Of a stretch of DNA of 64,000 nucleotides, positions 32,767 through 44,142 are shown in pieces. The notes beneath the pieces are model-generated. The model was not told the DNA's origin and did not search any database. It saw only the letters and a program-made list of their open reading frames with translations. Numbering within the stretch: position 1 is the first letter of the stretch; each line of letters starts with the position of its first letter. The translations under genes were made by a program, and so were the position numbers. Origin of the DNA: Embleya scabrispora DSM 41855 (GTDB lineage: Bacteria > Actinomycetota > Actinomycetes > Streptomycetales > Streptomycetaceae); NCBI RefSeq assembly GCF_000372745.1, contig NZ_KB889686.1, forward strand, positions 124,195 to 188,194, read 5' to 3'.

Positions 32767-33593
32767 CAGGCTGCCTGCTTCACACGGTCGAACAGTTCGA
32801 TGGCCAGCTCGGTGTAGGCAACGCTCGCGGCGATGTTCGGTTGCTCTATGCAGACGGGGCGCCCGATTTCGTACGCCTGCGAGATCCGGCTGTCCCGGCG
32901 GATCTGCGTCTGGAAGGGGTCGAGGCCGTAATCGGCGAGACGCTGCTCGACCTGGTCGTCCTCGCTGGTGCGGCGGGACGGGGCATTGGCCTTGTTGATG
33001 ACCGTGCCGATGAAGCGCGGCTCGCACTCGCCCAGGGTGCGCTCGGAGGTGGCGGCGGTCAGGCCCTTGATCACCGCGGCGCCCTGGACGGTCGCGTACA
33101 GCGGTTCGCACACCGCGACCACGAAGTCGGCGGCGGCGAGGGCCACCGCGGACAGCGCGCTGACGCTGGGCGGGGTGTCGATCAGGATGATCGTCGGGGT
33201 CCGCCGGATGGGTTCGAGGATGCGCCGCAGGATCCCGGTGGTGGAGAAGTCCATCCCGGCGATCTTGCGCTCGGCGTCGACCATCGTGCTCTGCACCGAG
33301 CCGAAGAGGCTGAGGCTGCCGGTGGTCTCGAAGGACTTGAGCAACTCGCTGCGGTCGAAGATCATCTCCGGCACGTCGGGCGTCATGCCGTTCAGCTGCG
33401 CGTAGAGGGCGAAGCCGACCGAGCGCTGGGGCTGCGGGACCACACCGAGTGCGACGCCGGCCTGCGCCTGGGGCTCCAGGTCGACCACGAGGGCGTGAAA
33501 GCCGTTGATCGCCAGAGCGCTCGCGAGGTTCACGGTCGTCGTCGTCTTCCCGGGACCCCCTTTCTGGCTGGCCACCGCCACTACTGCACCCAT
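32766..33593 (-). CDS. parA: ParA family partition ATPase
   Basis: 275 aa from ATG 33593 with GAGAGGA upstream. The deviant Walker A is VAVASQKGGPGKTTTTVNLA; Walker A' is FHALVVDLEPQAQAGVALG; Walker B is TIILIDTPPSVSALSAVALA; the C-terminal EPRFIGTVINKANA fits ParA. It has no N-terminal HTH, so it is a small (type Ib-like or chromosomal-type) ParA. It acts in plasmid segregation with the ParB-like protein overlapping its end, and is convergent with the rep-like gene. Confidence 0.9.
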   Translation of the reverse strand: MGAVVAVASQKGGPGKTTTTVNLASALAINGFHALVVDLEPQAQAGVALGVVPQPQRSVGFALYAQLNGMTPDVPEMIFDRSELLKSFETTGSLSLFGSVQSTMVDAERKIAGMDFSTTGILRRILEPIRRTPTIILIDTPPSVSALSAVALAAADFVVAVCEPLYATVQGAAVIKGLTAATSERTLGECEPRFIGTVINKANAPSRRTSEDDQVEQRLADYGLDPFQTQIRRDSRISQAYEIGRPVCIEQPNIAASVAYTELAIELFDRVKQAA

Positions 33594-33870
33594 CGTGCGT
33601 CCTCTCGAAGTAGAGCGACCGACCGCCTGCGGGAGCCGGGTTTCCACCGGTGGCCTGTCAGAGCCGTCCGCTGCACCTGACAGGGAAGACGACGCACCTC
33701 CGGGGTAGCTGCTCGATACTTCCGTCGGAAGCCCGAAAGCGCAACGAACCAGGATCTAGCGGGCAGAACCTTCAAGACGTCCTTGAGGGGTCCGGCCTAA
33801 GTTTTGTCTGTCAGGTTAGCAGTGGATTCTCAAAATTCACTGTGACACTCGAAAAACCCACCCGTATGTC
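33594..33870. promoter_or_regulatory. parA upstream region with CTGTCAGG repeats (candidate centromere/operator)
   Basis: CTGTCAG occurs at 33655-33661 and CTGTCAGG at 33808-33815, and its inverse CCTGACAGG at 33676-33684. TCAAG-ACGTC-CTTGA (33772-33786) is a short inverted repeat. The DNA is AT-richer than its surroundings near 33790-33870. This is where a parS-like site and the parAB promoter would be expected. No chromosomal-type parS (GTTTCACGTGAAAC) is seen. Confidence 0.45.
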
Positions 33871-33999
33871 CCGGTTAACCCGTTTGGTCGGCCGAATCAG
33901 CGCCCCCAACAGACTCTTTTGGCGCATGAATTGCCGCCGGAACTCTCGATTTATAGGGCACCGGTTCGACATATCGAGACACGGACGCCAATGGCCGCT

Positions 34000-35620
34000 C
34001 CCGGCCGAGCCTCCGAGGACACCCCGGATGGGCCGGCAACATCACCCCTCCGCACCACCGCCGGGCAACCACGACTTCTCGACGGGCACGCGAGCGGCAC
34101 GCACGGGCCGCCGCGGCTTCGAGTAGCTTCATCCGGTCCTCGACGGAGGCAGGCCGGGCGCGTTCGCGGACACTGGGAGTGGAACGGGCCGGGCCGGCGG
34201 AACCGGTCCCGCGATCGCGGATCGTTTCCGTCCCGCCCCCGGCCGCTGGGGAAGGCGCCGCTGTGCCATGCGCCCGCCGGGTGATCGACGGATCGCTCCG
34301 TTGTCCGTGAGGGCCACCCAGTGGTCGCTCCCCTGTCCGGCTGCGCGCTCCGCCCGTCCAGGCCGCCACAGCGCCGCAGCGAGACCGTCCCGGCCGGGGT
34401 TCCGTGCGTCGTGAGCTTGTGCGTGTCGGCCGCACGCCGATGCGCAGGCCGACCCGCCCGTGGGTCGTCGGGGCCGCCGGTCGCTCGCGAGTGCCGTGGT
34501 TCGAGCGCGCTGTCGTGCCGGCCGAACGTCGCGCCGGTCATCCCGCGAGCCGTGGTTCGGTTGCTCGCAAGAAGGTGGGACCGGGCCGTACGTAGGTCCG
34601 ACCGCAGATTCGGCCGCCCGGTGCGCGGCCCGTGGGTCGACCGATCAACCCGCAGAAACACCCGGTCGGCCGGCCACCCGTTGTTCGACCCGACCGCCCA
34701 CCGTTCCGGCCGCACGCCCGCCGATACCCAGGCAGAGCGCTCCGTCCGCAGAGCGTTTCCGCCATCCGGCCGCTGCTCCGCCGATCCGTCCGTCCGAACG
34801 CCCATCTGTGCGCCCGAACGCCCGAAGGCACATCCGGCCGGAGACCCATCGATCCGTTGTTGGTTCCGCCCGCCCGCATATCCGTATGGCCATCCAGTGA
34901 TCCGCCGACCCACTGACCCAGCCGCCCGGACGGCCGTACATCGCAAGACCCAGACGAACACCCGGTCACCCATCCGCACGCCCATTCGCCCAAACACACG
35001 CTCATCCATCCAGGCACACGGCTGTCCACCCGCCGATCCATCGTTCGCTCCGCCCATACATACAGCCGTGCACCCGCCCACCCGAAGGCATGCCCGCCCA
35101 CCCCGAGACCGAGCGATCCATCCGTACGCACAGCCGTGCGCCCATCCACCGCTCGATCCGCAGAGTCATAGATCCATCCGGCCACCCACCGACCCATCCG
35201 AGCACTGATCCAGCCGTCCAGCCACTGTGACGCCCACCCGTACGGCCGCACATCGTGACGCCCGAAGCAATACCCGCATCAACATCGCTCGTTCGATCAA
35301 CCCGTCCGCACGCCCAGTGATTCGCCCACCCGCACGTCTGCCCGACGATCGCTCCGTCCGTCCGCACGCCCGCAGTTCCGCATGTACATCCACACGCCGC
35401 AACATCCGCCCGCACACCCGCCCGCACAGACGCCGTTTTAGTGTTGCAACGTGCCATGCACTCTCTGTGCCAGCTTGCCGAACTGTTCGCGCATCATATG
35501 GCCATGCATCTCGACGTGCAGATCAACGCCTACCTTGCGCAACATGTTCGAGCACAGTTCTATGGACATCAGCCGCTCCAACATGCGTTTTATCTTGCGT
35601 TGCATGAGTTGTGAACTTGT
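34000..35620 (-). repeat. Right G-rich degenerate repeat block, inverted relative to the left one
   Basis: For about 1.5 kb the minus strand is a run of degenerate G-rich units (GGATGGG, GGGCGG, CGGACGGA), so the plus strand reads CCATCCG, CCCGCCCG again and again. GCATGG occurs on the minus strand at 35459-35454 and 35507-35502, and the minus-strand words GTCTGTGCGGGCGGGTGTGC (35431-35412) match those of the left block (27892 on). No coding frame is convincing despite several long open ones. It is probably structural or replication-related DNA. Confidence 0.6.
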
Positions 35621-37099
35621 GAAACAAGCAGGTCAGAGCCCATGTTTTTGCCGGGCTGCCTTCGTCGATCGATGGAGCTGGACTGCTGTTCCGCCTCCCG
35701 CACCATAGCGTCGGACCTCAGAGATCTCCGCCGGCTGCTTGCCCGGCCGTGACTCTCCTGCGGCTTGCGAATCCAGTCCAAGAGCACAGCCGGATCGTCC
35801 TCGCGTGAATCACCTGCGGCTCTGCGTATCGATTGCCATCATCGCTGATGCATCGGGCAGTTCCGAGCACTCTGAACTCAAGCATCGATCCTTCCACGTC
35901 ACCCTGTCATTCGAGCGGCTCCCCTATGACAGTCCGCGTTCGATGCGAAAGTGGTCCGGTCGCGAACAATGGCCCCGTGCGGGAGCGCTCGTCACGTCAC
36001 AAGGGCGCCGCAGGCGCCGTCGCAAGCCCTGTGCGCTCTCGGCCCGGCACAGGGCCAGACATCCCTGATGTCAGCACGAGGAGTCGTCTCGTGGATGACG
36101 ATCGGCCTCGAAGTCGACCGCAAGGCGGTCATCTGAGAGGTGCCCGGTTCGGCGGCGATGAAGCCGATCCGCGTCTGTAGCCATGCCTGCCGCCCACACG
36201 GTGCGGATCTCCTCCGCGTGCGCTTCGGTCTCTTCACTCGGGCACATCGAAGGACTGCCGTCCTTCCTTACGCTGCCCCCCGATCCTTCGGCTCGCCGGC
36301 CAACCTCGGTTGCCGCCGCGCACACTCCGGCCCACTCCCCCGCTGCCGTCCGGTAGGGCTTTCGACCGAACGCCGCCACCCCGCTGCCGACCGACGGAGC
36401 GGAGTCCTGCGAAGCTCAGGCATCCATGAGGGCCGGCCGCGAGAGAGGGAGTGCCCGACATCGACACCTCTCCCTGGGCGTAAGTGGGCAGGAGGAGTCC
36501 TCGACATGGACGGAAGCCCAGGCTTGCGGAAGTCCGTCGTCGCGCGACTACCGTTCACTCGGCATGACCCGAGATCCTCGGCCTGCCCGTTCTCGAACAA
36601 GGAACTCCTTCCAGGCCCGCCTGCGGGACTCGCTTCCGGTGCCCGGGCCGAGCTCGGCATCGAATCGAAGGGCTCTCGCAGACGGATCAGCCGCGAGACT
36701 TCACTCGGTCAACGCGCCTGGTCAACGCGCCCGGCCGACCGGCCGCACTGTCCTCGAAGCGGCCCTCGGTTTCGTTGCCGGGCGTGCCCGGCGTGACGAT
36801 TCGGCAAGATCGATCCGGGAATTGCCCATCGGCCATCGAGAGACCCCATCTGACCTGCGCATATACCGGAATTCCCAGGTAAGCCGGTATCAGCCCCCGG
36901 CCGGTGTGATCCCATACGTCTTCCACTTTTCGCCCCGCAGAACGGCGTACACGGCGTCGTCGCAGGTCAGAGCACCCCCGTAGAGGTGCTATCGGCATGC
37001 GAGGCGGACTGTTGTGGTCGGGTAGCCGCTTGAGTTGGCCTCAGAGCGTCGTTCTTCGCCCGTCTGCGACTGCACGAAGGCCACGCTTGATTGCTTTGA
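35621..37099. other. About 1.5 kb without recognisable genes
   Basis: Open frames here have no ribosome sites, no consistent codon bias and no family resemblance. One plus-strand frame ends ARGVVSWMTIGLEVDRKAVI (stop near 36136), which looks protein-like but is isolated. Base composition is less GC-rich than genes around it. It is probably decayed DNA at the edge of the cassette. Confidence 0.35.
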
Positions 37100-37231
37100 G
37101 GCCACTCGTCCCATCACAGCCCAGAACAGCGCCTGGGCGAGCGCGGTCAGCAACCGCGCCACGAGAAGCAGCCAGTAGGACGTCGCCAGGGCCGCGACCG
37201 GACTGGACACAACGAGCGCGGCACCTGGCTG
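37100..37231 (-). pseudogene. MFS transporter fragment, N-terminal part
   Basis: On the minus strand the frame reads GAALVVSSPVAALATSYWLL followed by LLVARLLTALAQALFWAVMG. This is helices 3-4 of a DHA1-type MFS exporter, with the TALAQALFWAV element typical of CmlA-like proteins. Sequence before and after is not MFS-like. The C-terminal part of what looks like the same kind of transporter lies just to the right on the plus strand. Confidence 0.6.
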
Positions 37232-37310
37232 GGGCTTCGCAGCGGCTGGGAGGTACCCATCGCCATGCCGGCGGCTGTGGGGCTCGCCAGATGCTGCGTT
37301 GTGCACCGGG

Positions 37311-37494
37311 CCGCACGGGTATCGCACTCGCGGCGAACTCCGGTGCCTACAACGCCGGAATCGCGGCGGGCGCGGCGCTCGGGGGACTTATCCTGCCGCT
37401 CGCCGACGTTCGGGCCGCCTTTCTCGCCGGTGGGCTGCTGACCGTCGGGGCCTGCGCGGTGCTACTCGCCGGGCGGCCATCCGCCCGGCAGTGA
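37311..37494 (+). pseudogene. MFS transporter fragment, C-terminal part
   Basis: The plus-strand frame reads TGIALAANSGAYNAGIAAGA, then ALGGLILPLADVRAAFLAGG and LLTVGACAVLLAGRPSARQ, followed by a stop. This is the helix 11-12 region (ALNTSAFNLGIALGA in intact relatives). It is opposite in strand to the N-terminal piece about 80 bp away, so the gene has been inverted and deleted internally. Confidence 0.6.
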
Positions 37495-37642
37495 CAGCGG
37501 ACGGAACAACGGGGACGGCGAACCAGGGCGCGGCGCTCGGCGGAGGCACGGCACAGCGCCGAACAGCGCCGAACCGCGCCGCGCCAAGCCCGGCCGAGCC
37601 GGCCGGAGACAGGCTTCGCCCCTTCGAACCGCAAGGGTGCGT

Positions 37643-39493
<1,851 letters not shown>

Positions 39494-40174
39494 CTACTCG
39501 TGTGGTTCGGTGTCCAGGATCATGCCTGCGGTGCCGCTGATCATGCGGCGCAGGATGGTGTCGGCCTGTTGGCTGTCGCGGGTCATGACCGCGTCGAGCA
39601 GGTCGCGGTGTGCCTTGTCGACGGCTTGGTCGGTCCAGTGGTGGGCGTCTTCGGGTGTGGGTCGGCTCCAGCGTCGGTACAGTTCGGCCTCTTCGCGCAG
39701 GGAGGCGGCGAGGTCGCGGAGCCGGGGGTTGGCGCAGCCGGCCAGGAGTGCGGTGTGGAAGTCGGCGTGGGCGATCAGCCAGTCCCGGTCGGGTTGGTCG
39801 CCGTTGCCGCGTGGGGTCTGTTCGAAGGTGTGGTGGGCGGCGAGTACTCGGGCCTGCCAGGCGAGGTCGCCCTGGTCGATGGCGCGGCCGAGGGTGAGGG
39901 ATTCGATCTCGGTGCGGACGTCGGTCAGGTCGGCGAGGCCGCGGGGGGTCACGTCGGTGACGCGGAATCCGTGATGGGCCTCGGAGGCGACCAGGTTCTT
40001 GGCGACGAGTTTGAGCAGGGCCTCGCGTACGGCGCCGGTGCTCACCTTGTAGCGCTCGCTGAGTTCGGGGAACTTCAGTCGTTGGCCGGGTCGTAGCCGG
40101 CCGCCCAGGATGTCGGCCCGGATGCGGTCGTGTACCGCGTCGCTGCGGGTCTGTTGCCCGGCTTCTCTCGCCAC
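39494..40174 (-). CDS. GntR/FCD family transcriptional regulator
   Basis: 226 aa from GTG 40174. The N-terminal winged helix has RSDAVHDRIRADILGGRLRP, GQRLKFPELSERYKVSTGAV and REALLKLVAKNLVASEAHHG. The FCD domain follows with LTDVRTEIESLTLGRAIDQG, ADFHTALLAGCANPRLRDLA and DAVDKAHRDLLDAVMTRDSQ-type metal-binding residues. FCD regulators bind small organic acids. It is divergent from a PEBP gene and upstream of rox on the same strand, although rox has its own element. Confidence 0.9.
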   Translation of the reverse strand: MAREAGQQTRSDAVHDRIRADILGGRLRPGQRLKFPELSERYKVSTGAVREALLKLVAKNLVASEAHHGFRVTDVTPRGLADLTDVRTEIESLTLGRAIDQGDLAWQARVLAAHHTFEQTPRGNGDQPDRDWLIAHADFHTALLAGCANPRLRDLAASLREEAELYRRWSRPTPEDAHHWTDQAVDKAHRDLLDAVMTRDSQQADTILRRMISGTAGMILDTEPHE

Positions 40175-40208
40175 GGGACGGATCCTACAACATTCGACAG
40201 ATGACAGA

Positions 40209-40220
40209 ACTTTTAAAAGT
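40209..40220. promoter_or_regulatory. Palindrome between GntR and PEBP genes
   Basis: ACTTTTAAAAGT is a perfect 12-bp palindrome 35 bp upstream of the GntR start and about 80 bp before the PEBP start. Adjacent sequence CATTCGACAGATGACAGAAC has two GACAG copies. It is a candidate GntR operator. Confidence 0.45.
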
Positions 40221-40300
40221 ATGGTTAGCTATTGAAAGTCAGGACGAGCGTCCGAGGCCAACACCCGAGGCCGTCCGACTCGATGCGAGATGGGAACCCG

Positions 40301-40855
40301 ATGAACCCGATGAACCCGATGACCAGCCCGTACGATCCCCTGCCCGCCGTGCCCGAGTTCGTGGTCACAAGCGCGGACGTCACCGACGGGGCGCCGCTGG
40401 CGCCCGCGCAGTTCGCCGCCATGAGTGGTGCCGCCGGAGCCGAGGACCGTTCCCCGCAGCTTTCGTGGACCGGCTTCCCGGCCGCCACCCGCAGCTTCGT
40501 CGTCACGATGTACGACCCCGATGCCCCGACCCCGTCCGGCTTTTGGCACTGGGCGGTGGCCGACATCGCCGCCGACGTGACGTCCCTCGACGCCGGCGCC
40601 GGCACGCCCGACAGCGGCGGACTGCCGGTCGGTGCCTTCCACGTGTCGAACGATGTGCGTGCGACCGCCTACGTCGGCGCCGCGCCGCCGCCGGGAACCG
40701 GCAGGCACCGCTACTACATCGCTGTCACCGCACTCGACGTACCGTCCGTGACCGCCCTCGGCGTCACCCCGGAGTCGACCCCGGCCGCCCTGGGCTTCCT
40801 CACCCTCCAGCACACGCTCGCCCGAGCCCTCCTCGTGCCGTGGGCCGGCGAGTGA
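40301..40855 (+). CDS. YbhB/YbcL-type PEBP family protein
   Basis: 184 aa. The start is chosen at ATG 40301 because GAGATGGG lies 6-12 bases upstream; ATGs at 40310 and 40319 lie in the same 9-base repeat (MNPMNPM). The PEBP core is FVVTSADVTDGAPLAPAQF, EDRSPQLSWTGFP, FVVTMYDPDAPTPSGFWHWA (DPDAP and GxWHW motifs), and GRHRYYIAVTALDV. PEBP proteins bind anionic ligands; bacterial members have unknown roles. It is divergent from GntR. Confidence 0.88.
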   Translation: MNPMNPMTSPYDPLPAVPEFVVTSADVTDGAPLAPAQFAAMSGAAGAEDRSPQLSWTGFPAATRSFVVTMYDPDAPTPSGFWHWAVADIAADVTSLDAGAGTPDSGGLPVGAFHVSNDVRATAYVGAAPPPGTGRHRYYIAVTALDVPSVTALGVTPESTPAALGFLTLQHTLARALLVPWAGE

Positions 40856-40869
40856 GACCCGGGTGCTTC

Positions 40870-40968
40870 ATGTGAGGCGAGCCCGACACGTCAGGCGAGC
40901 CGTGCGCGGCGGGTCCGACATATGAGGCACTCATCCGCGGTGGGTCCGAGATGTGAGGCGAGCCCGAC
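40870..40968. repeat. Imperfect direct repeats after the PEBP gene
   Basis: ATGTGAGGCGAGCCCGAC occurs at 40870-40887 and 40951-40968. Shorter copies GGGTCCGACATATGAGGC (40911-40928) and GGGTCCGAGATGTGAGGC (40942-40959) lie between. No function is apparent. Confidence 0.6.
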
Positions 40969-40994
40969 GGCACGACTTCACGCGAGCCGAGTGC

Positions 40995-41038
40995 GGGGCC
41001 GAGGTGTGCTGTTCCAGGTGAACAGCCGCCTCGGCCCC
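40995..41038. terminator. Strong hairpin terminator
   Basis: GGGGCCGAGG (40995-41004) pairs with CCTCGGCCCC (41029-41038), and inside it GCTGTTC (41008-41014) pairs with GAACAGC (41020-41026) around a 5-base loop. It is placed 140 bp after the PEBP stop, as a factor-independent terminator without a T-run. Confidence 0.65.
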
Positions 41039-41236
41039 GGCCGCACCGCTCCGTGAGCGGATCGGAGTGTGCGCGGGTGAACGGGTTCTCGTCGCGTGGG
41101 GCGGGTACCCGCGGCGGTGGACGGCCGGAAACGGGCCTTTTGAAATCGACACGCCTTCGATGTCGAGAACGTGGCGTCGGCTCCGTCCCAGGGACATCAG
41201 CGGCCACGACGGGCCGCGCGTTGAAGGAGAACCGTC
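41039..41236. other. Promoter region of the PPOX gene
   Basis: No gene. It leads to a good ribosome site, GAAGGAGA, before ATG 41237. Confidence 0.3.
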
Positions 41237-41773
41237 ATGAGCGAGCGCACGAAGCACGTGGGCACCGACGCAACCGTGCCAGCGAGCGAGATCACCGAGA
41301 TCCTGAACCGCCCGATCAGCCGGGAACTGTTGGCCCGCGACCTGACCCGCCTGGCCTACGTCGCCAAGGACGGCACACCCCGCAATGTGCCGATCGCGTT
41401 CACCTGGAACGGCTCGCAGATCGTCATGTGCACCACGAAGAACGCCCCGAAGCTCCCGGCTCTGCGCAAGAACCCCATGGTTGCCCTGACGATCGACACC
41501 GAGGTGCACCCGCCCAAGATCCTGCTCATCCGCGGACGGGCCGAGCTGGACGTCGTCGACGGCATCCCGGACGAGTATCTCCGGATGAACGGCAGCTACG
41601 AGATGACGCCCGAGCAACGGGTGCACTGGGAGGCCGAGGTGCGCTCTCTCTACGACGGCATGGTTCGGATCGTGGTGACCCCGACGTGGGCGAAGTTGAT
41701 CGACTTCGAGACGACTCTGCCGAGCGCGGTCGAGGAGCTGATCCGGCAGCGGGAGGAGCGCCGGCGCGCCTGA
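41237..41773 (+). CDS. Pyridoxamine 5'-phosphate oxidase family (FMN-binding split barrel) protein
   Basis: 178 aa from ATG 41237. The split barrel is seen in ISRELLARDLTRLAYVAKDG, TPRNVPIAFTWNGSQIVMCT, TKNAPKLPALRKNPMVALTI and PPKILLIRGRAELDVVDGIP, the usual order of F420/FMN-dependent PPOX proteins. The C-terminus has MVRIVVTPTWAKLIDFETTL. Possible activities are F420- or FMN-dependent reductases or heme/flavin binding. It precedes a YCII/ECF42 pair by about 160 bp on the same strand. Confidence 0.85.
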   Translation: MSERTKHVGTDATVPASEITEILNRPISRELLARDLTRLAYVAKDGTPRNVPIAFTWNGSQIVMCTTKNAPKLPALRKNPMVALTIDTEVHPPKILLIRGRAELDVVDGIPDEYLRMNGSYEMTPEQRVHWEAEVRSLYDGMVRIVVTPTWAKLIDFETTLPSAVEELIRQREERRRA

Positions 41774-41932
41774 GCGCCGAATGGTCGCTCGCCCCGAATG
41801 GATCGGCGCCGCGGAACGCGCGGAGTTTTCGAAGTCCGCCAAGATATGCCGCGGGGGATGTCGAGAACCCGCCCGCGGCTTCGTCCCCGGAGTGACACGG
41901 CCCACGGGCCCTACCGCACCAAGGAGAACATG

Positions 41933-42340
41933 ATGGCCAAGTATCTGCTGCTCAAGCACTACCGAGGCGCGCCGGCAGCGGTCAACGACGTCGCGATGGA
42001 CCAGTGGACGCCGGAGGAGCTTTCGGCCCACGTGCAGTACATGGAGGACTTCGCGGCTCGGCTGGAGGCCACCGGCGAGTTGGTCGATCATCAGGCGCTC
42101 TCCCCGGAGGGGACGTTCGTCCGCTACGACGGCGAGGGGCGGCCGCCGGTCACCGACGGCCCGTTCGCGGAGACCAAGGACCTGATCGCGGGCTGGATGG
42201 TGATCGACGTCGAGACCCACGAGCGCGCGCTGGAGCTGGCCGGCGAACTGTCCGCGGCTCCGGGTGCGGGTGGGAAGCCGATCCACGAGTGGCTCGAGGT
42301 ACGCCCGTTCCTGGCCGCGTGCTCGACCATCACGGAGTGA
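41933..42340 (+). CDS. DGPF/YCII-domain protein (ECF42 partner)
   Basis: About 135 aa from ATG 41933 (ATG 41930 equally likely) with AAGGAG upstream. The sequence has MAKYLLLKHYRGAP, TPEELSAHVQYMEDFAARLE and the diagnostic PPVTDGPFAETKDLIAGWMV, then PIHEWLEVRPF. DGPF proteins are the conserved partners of ECF42 sigma factors; the gene ends 3 bp before the sigma start. The role is unknown; they may be a target and read-out of the sigma factor. Confidence 0.88.
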   Translation: MAKYLLLKHYRGAPAAVNDVAMDQWTPEELSAHVQYMEDFAARLEATGELVDHQALSPEGTFVRYDGEGRPPVTDGPFAETKDLIAGWMVIDVETHERALELAGELSAAPGAGGKPIHEWLEVRPFLAACSTITE

Positions 42341-42343
42341 CGC

Positions 42344-43492
<1,149 letters not shown>

Positions 43493-43659
43493 CCGACGGG
43501 CTGCGGGCGCGAGGCGGGCATTCGCCGGCGCGATGACACTCGGAGCGCGTCTTCGGCCCGCCGGTCGGGGCCGGGGTGTGGCGCGTGGTCCGAGGCCAGG
43601 GGTGTCGGACCACGCGGGTGAGGATGGCCGGTGAGTCCAATTGGACTCGTTGGGCGCGG

Positions 43660-44063
43660 TTATGGGCGGACCGCTAGCGCGTCGACCTCGAAGAGCATGT
43701 CGGGGAGGGCCAGGGCGGCGACGCCGAGGAGGGTTTGGGCCGGCGGCTGGTCGCCCCGGATGCGGGTGATCACCGCGAGGAGGGCTTCGAGCTTCGCGTG
43801 GTCGTGATCCACGATGTATGTGCCGAGGCGGGCCACGTCTGGGAAGTCCAGGCCGGCTGCGGCGAGGGCGGTGCCCAGATTGCGAAGGAGCGTTCGACCT
43901 GGGCTGCGAAGTCCGACGAGTCGACGGCGCCGGTCGGGCCGGAGCCGTACTGGCCGGCGATGAAGACCAGGTCGGGGCGGGGGGCGTCGACGACATGGCT
44001 GTAGCCGAACGCCACCGGGTCGTGCAGGTCGGCCGGGTTGGTGATGGTGATGGAACGGCTCAT
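43660..44063 (-). pseudogene. RidA/YjgF family protein, frameshifted
   Basis: Start ATG 44063: MSRSITITNPADLHDP, then DAPRPDLVFIAGQYGSGPTG and SSDFAAQVERSFA. There the frame shifts by one base near 43880; read in the next frame, the protein continues NLGTALAAAGLDFPDVARLG, TYIVDHDHAKLEALLAVITR and LGVAALALPDMLFEVDALAV, stopping at 43660. So the whole RidA gene is present with a single missing base. RidA deaminates reactive enamines; residues for this are in the second part. A sequencing error is possible. Confidence 0.82.
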
Positions 44064-44142
44064 GATCGCCGCGCGCCGTTCGAGCCGGGGCCCTTGCCGT
44101 CCTGTCCCGGGACCTGCCCGGGACACCCGAGCGTCGCCCGGG

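Noticed and set aside
33951-35620. Long minus-strand frames giving repeated Gly/Arg/Asp/Met/Trp sequence in the right repeat block
   Set aside because: All frames on both strands stay open because of the repeat composition; there is no start context, codon bias or family match, so it is treated as noncoding repeat DNA.
35440-35620. Possible linear-replicon telomere
   Set aside because: No series of closely spaced palindromes typical of Streptomyces telomeres is present, and the sequence continues in both directions.
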